This document shows, one piece after another, positions 26,874 to 35,262 of a DNA stretch of 64,000 nucleotides. Both the position numbers and the translations under genes were made by a program. The DNA is from Amycolatopsis albispora (lineage in GTDB: Bacteria; Actinomycetota; Actinomycetes; Mycobacteriales; Pseudonocardiaceae): contig NZ_CP015163.1 in assembly GCF_003312875.1 (NCBI RefSeq), positions 5,084,001 through 5,148,000 on the forward strand, given 5' to 3'. How positions within the stretch are numbered: position 1 is the stretch's first letter; each line of letters opens with the position of its first letter. A model generated the notes under the pieces. That model searched no databases, had not been told where the DNA came from, and saw only the letters and a program-made list of their open reading frames with translations.

Positions 26874-27526
26874 CCCTCGGGGAAAAGCTGCTTCAGGGTC
26901 ACCGCGCGGTTCGTCCGCACGTGTTCCAGCGCGCAGGTCCTGGCCCGCTCCGGATCACCGGAGGCGATCGCCTCGTACAGCTCGCGGTGCTCGTCGAACA
27001 GGTCGGACCAGTGCTCGTTCTGACTGGTCAGCCAGTGCAGCCGGTCGGCGAGCGGCTGCATCACGGTGGACAGCAGGCTGTTGCCCGCCAGCGCGATGAT
27101 CTCCTCGTGGAACCGGCTGTTCAGCTCGGCGATGCGGGCGGGCCGGTTCGCCGCGGTGGCGCGCCCGGCCTGGTCCACCAGCTTCTTGAGCCCGCGCAAC
27201 CCGGCCGCGTCGGCACGCTCGGCGGCCCGCGCGGCGGCCATCGACTCCAGTGCCTCGCGCACGTCGAACAGCTCCTCGACGTCCACTTCGGACAGTTGAC
27301 GGACCACCACCCGGCGCGGTGACTGCACCACCACGAAGCCGTCGGCCTCCAGGCTGCGGATCGCCTCGCGCACCGGCACGCGCGAAACCCCGAGATCCTC
27401 GGCGAGGTCACGCTCGACCAGCCGGTCCCCCGGCTTCAGCCTGCCGTTGAGGATGCGCTCGCGCAGTTCGTCGCGCACGCGCTGCCGCACCGCGGCCAGC
27501 GGCTGCCGCGCCGTGTCGGTGTCCAC
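26870..27526 (-). CDS. GntR-family regulator with FCD domain
   Basis: This 218-residue protein has a GntR winged helix (L-A-E-D-L-G-V-S-R-V-P-V-R-E-A-I-R-S-L) and an all-helical FCD ligand domain (about 85-215) with the metal-type motif pattern R-F-H-E-E-I and H-R-E-L-Y-E-A-I. The GTG at 27526 has GGAG upstream. It is divergent from the NCS1 permease; two 14-bp palindromes between them are the likely operator. It ends in a CTAG stop overlap with soxR. Confidence 0.92.
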   Translation of the reverse strand: MDTDTARQPLAAVRQRVRDELRERILNGRLKPGDRLVERDLAEDLGVSRVPVREAIRSLEADGFVVVQSPRRVVVRQLSEVDVEELFDVREALESMAAARAAERADAAGLRGLKKLVDQAGRATAANRPARIAELNSRFHEEIIALAGNSLLSTVMQPLADRLHWLTSQNEHWSDLFDEHRELYEAIASGDPERARTCALEHVRTNRAVTLKQLFPEG

Positions 27527-27618
27527 TCGCTCCCCTGTCCCGCCTCAACACGGCCGTAACCAGCCGTTACCCGAGTTTATCGCGGCGCCCATTGACGCCC
27601 GGCTTGTCGTGCGTCACA

Positions 27619-27647
27619 TTTGGGATACCAAAGTTTGGGATACCAAA
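27619..27647. promoter_or_regulatory. Paired operator, two copies of TTTGGGATACCAAA
   Basis: The 14-bp sequence occurs at 27619-27632 and 27634-27647, centres 15 bp apart. Each is a TTTGG-N4-CCAAA dyad, close to the TTGGTATACCAA-type sites bound by FCD-GntR regulators. It lies 29 bp before the permease GTG, where binding would block its promoter. Confidence 0.85.
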
Positions 27648-27675
27648 CCCCCGTCCCGCGAGTACAGGAGGCACC

Positions 27676-29088
27676 GTGACCACCGTTGGCACCCCCGCGC
27701 CGGAACTCCGGCAGGACCCCCGCCTGTACAACGAGGACCTGGCTCCCGCCCGCGAGCGGAAGTGGAAGGTCTACGACATCTTCGCGCTGTGGATGTCGGA
27801 CGTGCACAACCTCGGCAACTACACCTTCGCCGCCGGGCTCTTCGTGCTCGGCCTGTCGGCGTGGCAGGTGTTCACCGCGCTGCTGTTCGGCTTCGTGCTG
27901 ATCTACGTCGGGATGAACCTGATGGGCCGCATCGGGCAGCGCACCGGCGTGCCGTTCCCGGTGGTGGCGCGGATCAGCTTCGGCACCTTCGGCGCGAACC
28001 TGCCCGCGTTGATCCGCGCGGTCATCGCGATCTTCTGGTACGGCATCCAGACCTATCTGGCGTCGGTGGCGATCACCGTGCTGGTGCTGGCGATCGACCC
28101 GTCGATGGAATCGTGGACGCGGGTGGGTTTCCTCGGCCTGCACGCGCTCGGCTGGGTCTGTTTTGTGGCGCTGTGGCTGGCGCAGGCGCTGGTGCTCACG
28201 CGCGGCATGGAGTCGGTGCGCAAGTTCCAGGACTGGTGCGGGCCGGCGATCTGGGTGGTGATGATCGCGCTGGCGGTGTGGATCCTGGTCGCCGCCGACT
28301 GGAACATCTCGCTGACCTCCAGTCCGACGCCGTTGTCCACGGGCGAGCAGTTCCGCCAGTGGTTCGGCGCGGTGGGGTTGATCCTGGCCATCTACGGCAC
28401 GCTGATGCTGAACTTCTGCGACTTCTCGCGGTTCACCCCGGACCAGAAAACGGTGCGGCGCGGGAACTTCTGGGGTCTGCCGATCAACTCGACGGCGTTC
28501 GCGCTGCTGTCGGTGGTGGTCACCGCGGGCAGCCTGGAGGTCTTCGGCGAGGCGATCACCGACCCGGCGGAACTGCTGGCGCGCGTGGACAACACGGCGG
28601 TGCTGGTGATCGGCGCGCTCACCTTCGCGATCGCCACCATGGGCGTGAACATCGTGGCGAACTTCGTTTCGCCGGCCTACGACCTGGCGAACATCTGGCC
28701 GCGGCGGATCAGTTTCAAGGTGGGCGGCATGATCAGCGCGGTTGCCGCGTTGTGCGTGCTGCCGTGGAAGCTGTACTCGACGCCCGCGGTGGTGAACTAC
28801 TTCCTCGGCGGGCTGGGCGCCTTTCTCGGGCCGCTGTTCGGCATCATGATCGTGGACTACTACCTGATCAAGCGCGACAAGGTGGACGTTTCCCGGTTGT
28901 TCGACGGTTCGCCGGACGCGCCGTACCACTACCGCCGGGGCGTGAACCCGGTGGCGCTGTGGGTTTTTGTGCCGACGGCGGCGTTGAGCGCGGTGATCGC
29001 GCTGGTGCCGTTCTTCGCCCCGGCGGCGCCGTATTCGTGGTTCATCGGCACCGCCGCGGCGGGCCTGCTGTATCGGCTGGCCGCATGA
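27676..29088 (+). CDS. NCS1-family nucleobase/hydantoin permease
   Basis: This 470-residue protein has about twelve membrane helices and the NCS1 patterns N-E-D-L-A-P near the N-terminus, L-W-M-S-D-V-H-N-L-G-N-Y in helix 1 and C-D-F-S-R-F-T in the central part. The GTG at 27676 is preceded by AGGAGG. Family members import uracil, cytosine, allantoin or hydantoins. The overlapping racemase favours a hydantoin, which is inference. Regulated by the divergent GntR protein through the paired operator. Confidence 0.92.
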   Translation: MTTVGTPAPELRQDPRLYNEDLAPARERKWKVYDIFALWMSDVHNLGNYTFAAGLFVLGLSAWQVFTALLFGFVLIYVGMNLMGRIGQRTGVPFPVVARISFGTFGANLPALIRAVIAIFWYGIQTYLASVAITVLVLAIDPSMESWTRVGFLGLHALGWVCFVALWLAQALVLTRGMESVRKFQDWCGPAIWVVMIALAVWILVAADWNISLTSSPTPLSTGEQFRQWFGAVGLILAIYGTLMLNFCDFSRFTPDQKTVRRGNFWGLPINSTAFALLSVVVTAGSLEVFGEAITDPAELLARVDNTAVLVIGALTFAIATMGVNIVANFVSPAYDLANIWPRRISFKVGGMISAVAALCVLPWKLYSTPAVVNYFLGGLGAFLGPLFGIMIVDYYLIKRDKVDVSRLFDGSPDAPYHYRRGVNPVALWVFVPTAALSAVIALVPFFAPAAPYSWFIGTAAAGLLYRLAA

Positions 29089-29795
29089 GGATCCTGGTGA
29101 CGAACTGCAACACCACGGAACGCATGACGAAGGAGATCGAAGCCGGGGCACGCGCCGCCGCGAGCCCCGGCACGGAGATCGTGGCGATGACGCCGGCCTG
29201 GGGGCCGGAGTCGGCGGAAGGCTGGCTGGACAGCTTCCTGAGCGCGGCGGCGGTGCTGGATCTGCTGCGCGGCATCGACGAAAACTCGTTCGACGCCGTG
29301 GTGCTGGCGGGCTTCGGTGAACACGGCCGCGAGGGCGCGCGGGAGTTGTTGCGCATCCCGGTGGTCGACATCACCGAAGCCGCCGCGCACCTGGCCTGCC
29401 TGCTCGGCAGGCGGTACGGCGTGGTGACCACTTTGGACAGAACGAGCGGCATGATCGAGGACAGCTTGCACACCGCGGGCGTGTTGCCGAACTGCGTCGG
29501 CGTGGTCGGCACCGGCCTCGGCGTCCTGGAACTGGGCGACGAGCAGCGCACCGCCTCGGCCCTGGTCACCGCCGCGCGGCGGTTGCGTGACCGGGGCGCG
29601 GAGGTGGTGGTGCTCGGCTGCGCCGGCATGACCGGCATGGACCGGCGGATCAGCACGGAACTCGGCGTGCCCGTGGTCGACGGAGTGGCGGCGGCGGTCC
29701 GCCTGGCCGAGACACTGGCGGGTTTGTCTTTGCGCACCAGCCAGATCGGCTCCTACGCACCACCACTCCCGAAAACCCGCCGCTGGCACCGCTAG
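29085..29795 (+). CDS. Asp/Glu/hydantoin racemase family protein
   Basis: This 236-residue protein has the two-cysteine active site of the family: C8 region in V-T-N-C-N-T-T and the second in V-L-G-C-A-G-M-T. Hydantoin racemases start in the same way (R-I-L-V-x-N-x-N-T-T). It overlaps the permease stop by 4 bp (ATGA) and so belongs to the same operon. The substrate is inferred from context. Confidence 0.88.
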   Translation: MRILVTNCNTTERMTKEIEAGARAAASPGTEIVAMTPAWGPESAEGWLDSFLSAAAVLDLLRGIDENSFDAVVLAGFGEHGREGARELLRIPVVDITEAAAHLACLLGRRYGVVTTLDRTSGMIEDSLHTAGVLPNCVGVVGTGLGVLELGDEQRTASALVTAARRLRDRGAEVVVLGCAGMTGMDRRISTELGVPVVDGVAAAVRLAETLAGLSLRTSQIGSYAPPLPKTRRWHR

Positions 29796-30271
29796 AGCGT
29801 GTCACCGACCCAGATTCGGCTGGTCAGGTCGCGGCCCCGCACCACTTGGACGCGCCACGGGTCCAAGCGCAGGACGTGGTATTCCGGGTCATCGGGGCCG
29901 CCTCGCCAGAAGCGGATGGGGTCGTAGCCGACGCCCGGCGGGCTGCCCTTGCGGTACAGCTCCCACACCTGCCGCCGCACCGCGGGATCGTCGTCCCAGC
30001 GGGCCACGCAGTCGATCGCGACGGCGTTCTGCCGCGGGCTCCAGTACGAGAACGTGGTGTGCGGGTTCTTCGCCAGGTGCGCGACCTTCACCGGCGTCCG
30101 GTACGCCGCCAGCCAGCCCCGCGGCTTGCCCTCGACCACCTCCCACACGGCCAGCATCACCCGCGCCCGCGGCCGGTTACGACTGTCCACTGTGGTCATC
30201 GTGGCGTAGCCGATGTCGGCGACGTACTCGAAGAAGGCGGGCTGGATCTCGGCGAACGACTCGACCTTCAC
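29792..30271 (-). CDS. Pyridoxamine-5'-phosphate-oxidase-like flavin/F420 protein
   Basis: This 159-residue split-barrel protein has the pattern R-A-R-V-M-L, T-P-V-K-V-A-H-L-A-K-N-P-H and a C-terminal W-R-V-Q-V-V. Actinobacterial members bind FMN or F420 and reduce varied substrates. The GTG at 30271 overlaps the stop of the MFS gene (GTGA), so the two are co-transcribed. It ends in a CTAG stop overlap with the racemase gene. Confidence 0.85.
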   Translation of the reverse strand: MKVESFAEIQPAFFEYVADIGYATMTTVDSRNRPRARVMLAVWEVVEGKPRGWLAAYRTPVKVAHLAKNPHTTFSYWSPRQNAVAIDCVARWDDDPAVRRQVWELYRKGSPPGVGYDPIRFWRGGPDDPEYHVLRLDPWRVQVVRGRDLTSRIWVGDTL

Positions 30272-31689
30272 CGGGTCACCGCCAGCGCGGGCGCGGCCTC
30301 GGCCACCCGGGTGCGCATGCCGAAGGCGATCACCACCGCCGCCAGCGCGGCGCCGATCAACGGCACCAGCAAAGCGGTGCGGAACGCCTCCAGCGGCGCG
30401 GCGGCGTCGAGCGCGGCGACGTTCACCGCGGTGACCACCGAAAGCCCCAGCGCCGCGCCGAACTGGAACGCCGTGTTGAACAGCCCGCTCGCCAGCCCTT
30501 GTTCCTCCGCCGCGACCTTCTCGGTGGCGGCGATCGTGAACGGGCCGTAGGTCAGCGAAAACGCCACGCCCAGCAACAGCATCGTCGGGAACATCGCCGC
30601 ATAGGTCCAGTCCATGCCCACCGGCAGGAACAACGCGTACCCCGCGGCCGCCAGCACCAGGCCGATGAAAATGGCCCGCACGTTGCCGAACCGGTTGACC
30701 AGCCAGGGGGTTGCTAGCGGTGCTAGCACTGCGTCGATGCCGATCGCTAGCATTGCTAGGCCGGTTTCGAGCGTGGACCAGCCGCGTAGTTCCTGCAGGT
30801 ACAGCGTCACCAGGAACTGGAAGCCGAAGAACGAACCGGCGAACAACGCGGCGCTGAGGTTCGTCCGCACCAGCGGTGCCGAGCGGAGAATGCCCAGCCG
30901 GACCAGCGGCGCGGGCGAGCGCCGTTCGATCACCACAAATGCCGCCAGCAACGCGACCCCACCGGCGAACGCGGCAACCGTCCAGCCCCAGCCCTGCGCG
31001 GGGTGTTCCAGCCGCACCACCCCGTAGACCAGCAGCAGCATCGAACCGGTCACCGCGACGGCGCCCGCGAAGTCGGTGCGCTGCCGCTCCGGCCGCGCGG
31101 TGTCCTTCTTGATCAGCGGGAACGCGGCGGCCAGCAGGATCGCCGAGAGGAACACCGGCGCGAAGAACACCCACCGCCAGCCCAGCGCGGCGAGCAGCCC
31201 GCCGGCCACCAGGCCGAGCGAGAACCCGGCCGCCGCAGTTCCGGCGTAGACGAGCAGCGCGCGATTGCGCTGCGGCCCTTCGGCGAAGCTGGTGGTGATG
31301 ATCGACAGCCCGGCCGGGGTCATGAACGCGGCCGCGACGCCGGTGACAAAGCGCGCGAGCAGCAGCATCCAGCCTTCGGTGGCGAGCCCGCCGAGACCGG
31401 AGAAGAGCAGGAAGACCACCAGCCAGGCGATGAACATCCGGCGGCGGCCGAACATGTCCGCGGCGCGGCCGCCGAGCAGCATGAACCCGGCGTAGCCGAG
31501 CACGTACGCGCTCACCACGCCGCTCAGCATCGCGGTGGACAGCCCGAGGTCGGCGCGGATGGACGGGAGGGCGACGTTCAGCATGGCGATGTCGATCCCC
31601 TCCAGGAAGATCGACCCGCACAGCACGAACAACACGCCCCAGGCGCGCCGGGTCAGCCGTTCGGGCGGCGAGGTCTGCGGTGTGGACAC
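30268..31689 (-). CDS. MFS drug-type transporter (DHA2-like)
   Basis: This 473-residue protein has about fourteen helices, D-I-A-M-L-N-V-A-L-P in helix 1 and G-R-A-A-D-M-F-G-R-R in the first cytoplasmic loop, typical of H+-coupled multidrug exporters. The GTG at 31689 is the start. The divergent HxlR regulator probably controls it. Four rare Leu CTA codons cluster at 30713-30760. Confidence 0.9.
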   Translation of the reverse strand: MSTPQTSPPERLTRRAWGVLFVLCGSIFLEGIDIAMLNVALPSIRADLGLSTAMLSGVVSAYVLGYAGFMLLGGRAADMFGRRRMFIAWLVVFLLFSGLGGLATEGWMLLLARFVTGVAAAFMTPAGLSIITTSFAEGPQRNRALLVYAGTAAAGFSLGLVAGGLLAALGWRWVFFAPVFLSAILLAAAFPLIKKDTARPERQRTDFAGAVAVTGSMLLLVYGVVRLEHPAQGWGWTVAAFAGGVALLAAFVVIERRSPAPLVRLGILRSAPLVRTNLSAALFAGSFFGFQFLVTLYLQELRGWSTLETGLAMLAIGIDAVLAPLATPWLVNRFGNVRAIFIGLVLAAAGYALFLPVGMDWTYAAMFPTMLLLGVAFSLTYGPFTIAATEKVAAEEQGLASGLFNTAFQFGAALGLSVVTAVNVAALDAAAPLEAFRTALLVPLIGAALAAVVIAFGMRTRVAEAAPALAVTR

Positions 31690-31785
31690 GGATGAGCCCC
31701 TTCGAGCGAGCGGACCGGCCGGTTACTCCACGGCCGGTCGGTTCCTTCTTGTAACCATTGGCATCCTGCGGCACCATCGGTTGAC

Positions 31786-32217
31786 GTGGAAGAAGGCACT
31801 TCGAACTCACCGAGTTACTCCTGCCGCACCGAGGACGACTACGGCGTCATGCAGTGGCACGTGCGGGAGGACTGCGAGGTACGGCAGATCCTCGACCGGA
31901 TCGCCGACAAGTGGTCGCTGCTGGTGATCTCGCTGCTCGACCGGCAGACGCTGCGGTTCACCCAGCTGAAGCAGGAGATCGACGGGATCTCGCAGCGCAT
32001 GCTCACCACCACGCTGCGGCACCTCGAACGCGACGGCCTGGTGCGGCGGACCGTGCACCCGGTGGTGCCGCCGCGGGTGGACTACGCGCTCACCCCGCTC
32101 GGTGCGACCCTGCACACCACGATCCAGGCGCTGGTCGACTGGACGGAGCACCACCAGCCGGAGATCGCCGCCGCGCGCGCCGCCTACGACGCCGCCGCGG
32201 CGCAGTCCGCGCCCTGA
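31786..32217 (+). CDS. HxlR-family regulator
   Basis: This 143-residue winged-helix protein has the family signature C-E-V-R-Q-I-L-D-R-I-A-D-K-W-S-L-L-V-I and I-S-Q-R-M-L-T-T-T-L-R-H-L-E-R-D-G-L. The Cys before the helix is the site used by thiol/electrophile-sensing members. The GTG at 31786 is used; an internal ATG at 31849 is an alternative. It is divergent from the MFS/PPOX pair, which it probably regulates. Confidence 0.9.
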   Translation: MEEGTSNSPSYSCRTEDDYGVMQWHVREDCEVRQILDRIADKWSLLVISLLDRQTLRFTQLKQEIDGISQRMLTTTLRHLERDGLVRRTVHPVVPPRVDYALTPLGATLHTTIQALVDWTEHHQPEIAAARAAYDAAAAQSAP

Positions 32218-32238
32218 TCTTCCGCCTGGCGGCAAAGG

Positions 32239-32276
32239 AAAAAGGGCGTTGCTCGCGGGGGGTGCGAGCAACGCCC
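32239..32276 (-). terminator. Terminator of the MmpS-like gene
   Basis: Perfect 13-bp arms (32244-32256 and 32264-32276) have a GGGGGGT loop; on the minus strand the stem is followed by TTTTTCC. It lies 30 bp after the stop at 32307. Confidence 0.9.
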
Positions 32277-32306
32277 TGGGGGGAAAGCGGTTCCGCGGAA
32301 AGCCGA

Positions 32307-32915
32307 TCAGGCTCCGGTGCAGACGGCCACCGCGAACGGGCCGGAGGCGGTGTTCGTCGCCACCTCGACGCCGTCGACGGTGATCTTGCAGGTGATGTCA
32401 CCGCCGTTCTCGTCGGCCATCACGGTGAGCATGCCGCCCTTGATGATGCCCTTGTTCTCCGTCTGCTTGGTCCACGGCAGCGTGGAAACGGTCTCGCTCT
32501 GCGGGTTCAGCGCCTCGCCGTAGGTGACCTCCACATTGGACCCGGTACCGGTCACCTCGTAGGTCACCGCGGCGGTGCGGTTGTACTCGTCCTGCACCTC
32601 GTTGACCGCCGAGTTGAAGATGAAGATCCAGGCGATGCACACGCCGAGGCCGAGCACCGAGGCCACGATGCCCACAATGGACAGCACCTTGTTGGTGGCG
32701 ACGCCCTTGTTGACCCGCACCAAACCGAAGATCGAGAAGATCAGGCCGAGGATGACCAGCGGCCAGGCGATCACGCCGATGAACGGGATCGGCGAGAAGA
32801 TCAGCCCCACCAGGCCGAGCACGAAGCCGGTGATGCCGATGCCGTTGCGGGGCGGCTGCTGCTGGGGCGGCGCCTGGTAGGGCATGGCCGGCGGGTAGGG
32901 CGTCTGCTGGGTCAC
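32307..32915 (-). CDS. DUF4190 membrane domain fused to an MmpS-like domain
   Basis: This 202-residue protein starts at the GTG at 32915. A Pro/Gln-rich N-terminus precedes two or three hydrophobic helices of DUF4190 type (about 25-98). The extracytoplasmic C-terminus resembles mycobacterial MmpS proteins: T-Y-E-V-T-G-T-G, a conserved L-P-W-T, I-T-C-K-I-T-V-D-G and a final A-V-C-T-G-A, with two cysteines that likely pair. MmpS proteins assist MmpL lipid or siderophore export, but no mmpL is in the window. It faces the two-component genes. Confidence 0.8.
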   Translation of the reverse strand: MTQQTPYPPAMPYQAPPQQQPPRNGIGITGFVLGLVGLIFSPIPFIGVIAWPLVILGLIFSIFGLVRVNKGVATNKVLSIVGIVASVLGLGVCIAWIFIFNSAVNEVQDEYNRTAAVTYEVTGTGSNVEVTYGEALNPQSETVSTLPWTKQTENKGIIKGGMLTVMADENGGDITCKITVDGVEVATNTASGPFAVAVCTGA

Positions 32916-33000
32916 GGGGATGTTTCCTTTCCGAATGAACTGGCGACGGGGATGCAATCACCCGAACGGGTTCCTTCGCGTCCTCCAATAGCCTCGCCGC

Positions 33001-33020
33001 GTTACGACAAAAGTCGTCAC
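33001..33020. promoter_or_regulatory. Dyad between the MmpS-like gene and the sensor kinase
   Basis: GT(T)ACGAC-AAAA-GTCGT(C)AC is an 8-bp inverted repeat with one mismatch, 67 bp before the kinase ATG and 86 bp before the MmpS-like GTG. It is a candidate site for the neighbouring response regulator. Confidence 0.4.
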
Positions 33021-33086
33021 TTCCCCGTTCCGGGTAAGCCCTTTCGCTGATGAGGACCCGTGCTCACCCTGCGTAGGCTCTGTTTC

Positions 33087-34286
33087 ATGGCCCGGCGTGT
33101 ACTTGGCGTGCTGATCACCGTGCTCGCGGTGACCGCGAGCGTGCTCAGCAGCATCTTCGTCTTCGCGTCCACCGGTTACCTGCCCGAGGCCGACACCTTC
33201 GTGCCCGACGTGTGGTCGACGCTGAGCTTCCTGACCGCCATCGCCGCCGCCGTCATGCTGTGCTGGCGCCACCAGTGGCCGCTGGTGGTCACCGGGATCG
33301 CGCTGGTGCCGTCGCTCCTGCTCGGCGCGGACGCCCTCGCCGCGCTGATCGCGCTCGCCGCGCTGGCCGCCGCACGCCGCGACCTCTGGCTCTGGGCCGG
33401 TGCCGCCGCCGTCTACGCGGCCACCGCGCTCGCGCTGGCCAGGGACGCCAACCGGCACGAGGAGGTGTCCATCGCCGGCGCGATCGTCGGCACGCGGCAC
33501 AGCCTCGGCCAGATCATCGGCATCCTCGTGCTGGCCTCGTTCATGACCGCGATCGCGCTCGCCGTCGGCATCGTGCGCGGCGTCCGCGGTGACCTCGCCC
33601 GCCGTGAGGCGCAGGAACAGGAACTGCGCGCGGAAATGACCCGGCGCGCCGAGCGCACCCGCATCGCCCGCGAAATGCACGACGTGCTGGGGCACCGGCT
33701 TTCGCTGCTGTCGCTGCAGGCCGGTGCGCTGGAAGTCAGTTCCGGCACCGAAGGCTCGACCGAGGTGGCGCGCACCGTCCGCACCACCGCACGACAGTCC
33801 CTTGAGGACCTCCGCCAGGTGATCGGGGTGTTGCGCGACGGCCAGGGTTTCGGCGAAAGCGAGGCCGGGCCCCAGGCTCCCGAACGTCCACAACCGACAC
33901 TCAACGACCTGCCGGAGCTGATCGCCGGCGCGCGGCAGTCCGGCCTCCCGGCGAGCGCCACGATCATGCTCGACCAGGCGGCGGCCGCGCCGATGCAGCT
34001 GGGCACCACGGTGTACCGGATCGTGCAGGAGGCCCTGACCAACGTTCTCCGCCACGCGCCGGGCTCCCCCGCCGACGTGACCGTCCGTGGTGAACCGGGG
34101 GTCGGCCTGTCGATCGAGGTGGTGAACCCGCTGCCCGCGACCACACCCGAGCCGTCACCGGGCTCGGGCACCGGGCTGACCGGCGTCAGCGAACGAGTGT
34201 CGTTGCTGGGCGGGAACGTCAGCGCCGGACCGACCGACGACCGCGTTTTCGCCCTCCGGGCGTGGCTGCCGTGGGAGCCGCACTAG
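33087..34286 (+). CDS. Sensor histidine kinase (HisKA_3 type)
   Basis: This 399-residue protein has five or six membrane helices in the first ~165 residues with almost no external loop, then a HisKA_3 domain with the phospho-accepting histidine H198 in R-E-M-H-D-V-L-G-H-R-L and an ATPase domain (Y-R-I-V-Q-E-A-L-T-N-V-L-R-H; G-S-G-T-G-L-T-G). It senses within or near the membrane. The ATG at 33087 is preferred over the GTG at 33060 because TAGGCT lies 7 nt upstream, the leaderless pattern seen elsewhere. It pairs with the next gene. Confidence 0.92.
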   Translation: MARRVLGVLITVLAVTASVLSSIFVFASTGYLPEADTFVPDVWSTLSFLTAIAAAVMLCWRHQWPLVVTGIALVPSLLLGADALAALIALAALAAARRDLWLWAGAAAVYAATALALARDANRHEEVSIAGAIVGTRHSLGQIIGILVLASFMTAIALAVGIVRGVRGDLARREAQEQELRAEMTRRAERTRIAREMHDVLGHRLSLLSLQAGALEVSSGTEGSTEVARTVRTTARQSLEDLRQVIGVLRDGQGFGESEAGPQAPERPQPTLNDLPELIAGARQSGLPASATIMLDQAAAAPMQLGTTVYRIVQEALTNVLRHAPGSPADVTVRGEPGVGLSIEVVNPLPATTPEPSPGSGTGLTGVSERVSLLGGNVSAGPTDDRVFALRAWLPWEPH

Positions 34287-34295
34287 CATGACCGG

Positions 34296-34964
34296 GTGAC
34301 CCAGCGCCCCTTACGTGTGCTGCTCGTGGACGACGACGCGATGGTCCGGACCGGGCTGTCCATGATCCTGGGCAGCACGGGGGACATCACCGTGGTCGGC
34401 GAAGCCGGGGACGGGGACGAAGCGGTGGCGAAGGTGACCGCGCACGCGCCGGACGTGGTGCTGATGGACATCCGGATGCGCCGCATGGACGGGCTGGCCG
34501 CGACCGCCGCGGTGACCGCGCTCGCCCGGCCGCCGAAGGTGCTCGTGCTGACCACCTTCGACCTGGACCAGTACGTGTTCGACGCGCTCGGCGCCGGCGC
34601 GAGCGGGTTCCTGCTCAAGGAGTGCTCACCGCAGGAGATCATCGACGCGGTGCGCGTGGTCGGTGCCGGTGAGGCGATGCTTTCCCCGCGTGCCACCAAA
34701 AAACTGATCGGGCACTTCGTCTCGGCGCGGTCGAACCCGCGGCGCAACCGCGCGCTGCACGGGCTGAGCACGCTCACCGAACGGGAACGCGAGATCGTCA
34801 CGGCGGTCGCCCAGGGCAAGCCGAACTCGGAGATCGCCGCCGAACTGCACCTGAGCGAGGCGACGGTGAAAACGCACATCACCCGCATCTTCGCCAAGAT
34901 CAACGCGGCGAACCGCGTGCAGATGACCATCTTCGCCTACGAAGCCGGGCTCGTGGTGCCCTAG
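34296..34964 (+). CDS. NarL/LuxR-type response regulator
   Basis: The 222-residue protein has a receiver domain with acidic pocket D12-D14, phosphorylation site D58 in V-L-M-D-I-R-M and a C-terminal LuxR helix-turn-helix (L-T-E-R-E-R-E-I-V through A-T-V-K-T-H-I). The GTG at 34296 lies 9 bp after the kinase stop, and codon 6 is TTA (34311-34313). It presumably controls the divergent MmpS-like gene or other envelope genes. It ends in a CTAG overlap with the next gene. Confidence 0.93.
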   Translation: MTQRPLRVLLVDDDAMVRTGLSMILGSTGDITVVGEAGDGDEAVAKVTAHAPDVVLMDIRMRRMDGLAATAAVTALARPPKVLVLTTFDLDQYVFDALGAGASGFLLKECSPQEIIDAVRVVGAGEAMLSPRATKKLIGHFVSARSNPRRNRALHGLSTLTEREREIVTAVAQGKPNSEIAAELHLSEATVKTHITRIFAKINAANRVQMTIFAYEAGLVVP

Positions 34965-35182
34965 TCGGGGTCCTTCGTCCGCTGCGCCGGAACACGCGGC
35001 GCCGGAACGGCGCGGTCCTGCAGGCCGATCACCATTACCGCCAGGCAGGCGACCCCGGCGGAGATCGCGGCCTCACCGCCCCAGCGGTAGGAGCCCGACG
35101 CGCCCTGGGTCACCAGCAGCACCCCGGCGCCCAGGAATCCCAGACCGAGCACGGCGGCGGCAAAACAGCGAAAACCCACCAT
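34961..35182 (-). CDS. Small two-helix membrane protein
   Basis: This 73-residue protein has two hydrophobic segments (about 6-26 and 36-53) joined by a short Gly/Ser loop and a basic C-terminus. No family is recognised. It overlaps the response regulator's stop by 4 bp. Its start at 35182 is well separated from other genes. It could be a genuine small membrane protein; coding evidence is modest. Confidence 0.6.
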   Translation of the reverse strand: MVGFRCFAAAVLGLGFLGAGVLLVTQGASGSYRWGGEAAISAGVACLAVMVIGLQDRAVPAPRVPAQRTKDPD

Positions 35183-35220
35183 GGCGCCGCATTCTCCCGA
35201 GCGGCGGCGCCCCGGGTCAA

Positions 35221-35262
35221 TGGTGCCCCCGACGGGGTTCGAACCCGCACTGGGCCGATTCG
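35221..35262 (-). pseudogene. Displaced tRNA 3' half with encoded CCA
   Basis: A 32-bp stretch (35223-35254) is identical to the T-arm and acceptor 3' strand of the tRNA at 35476-35549, and weaker similarity reaches back to its anticodon stem. Unlike the intact copy it ends in CCA. No matching 5' half exists at tRNA distance. This is what a tRNA 3' end pushed aside by site-specific integration looks like. Confidence 0.8.
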
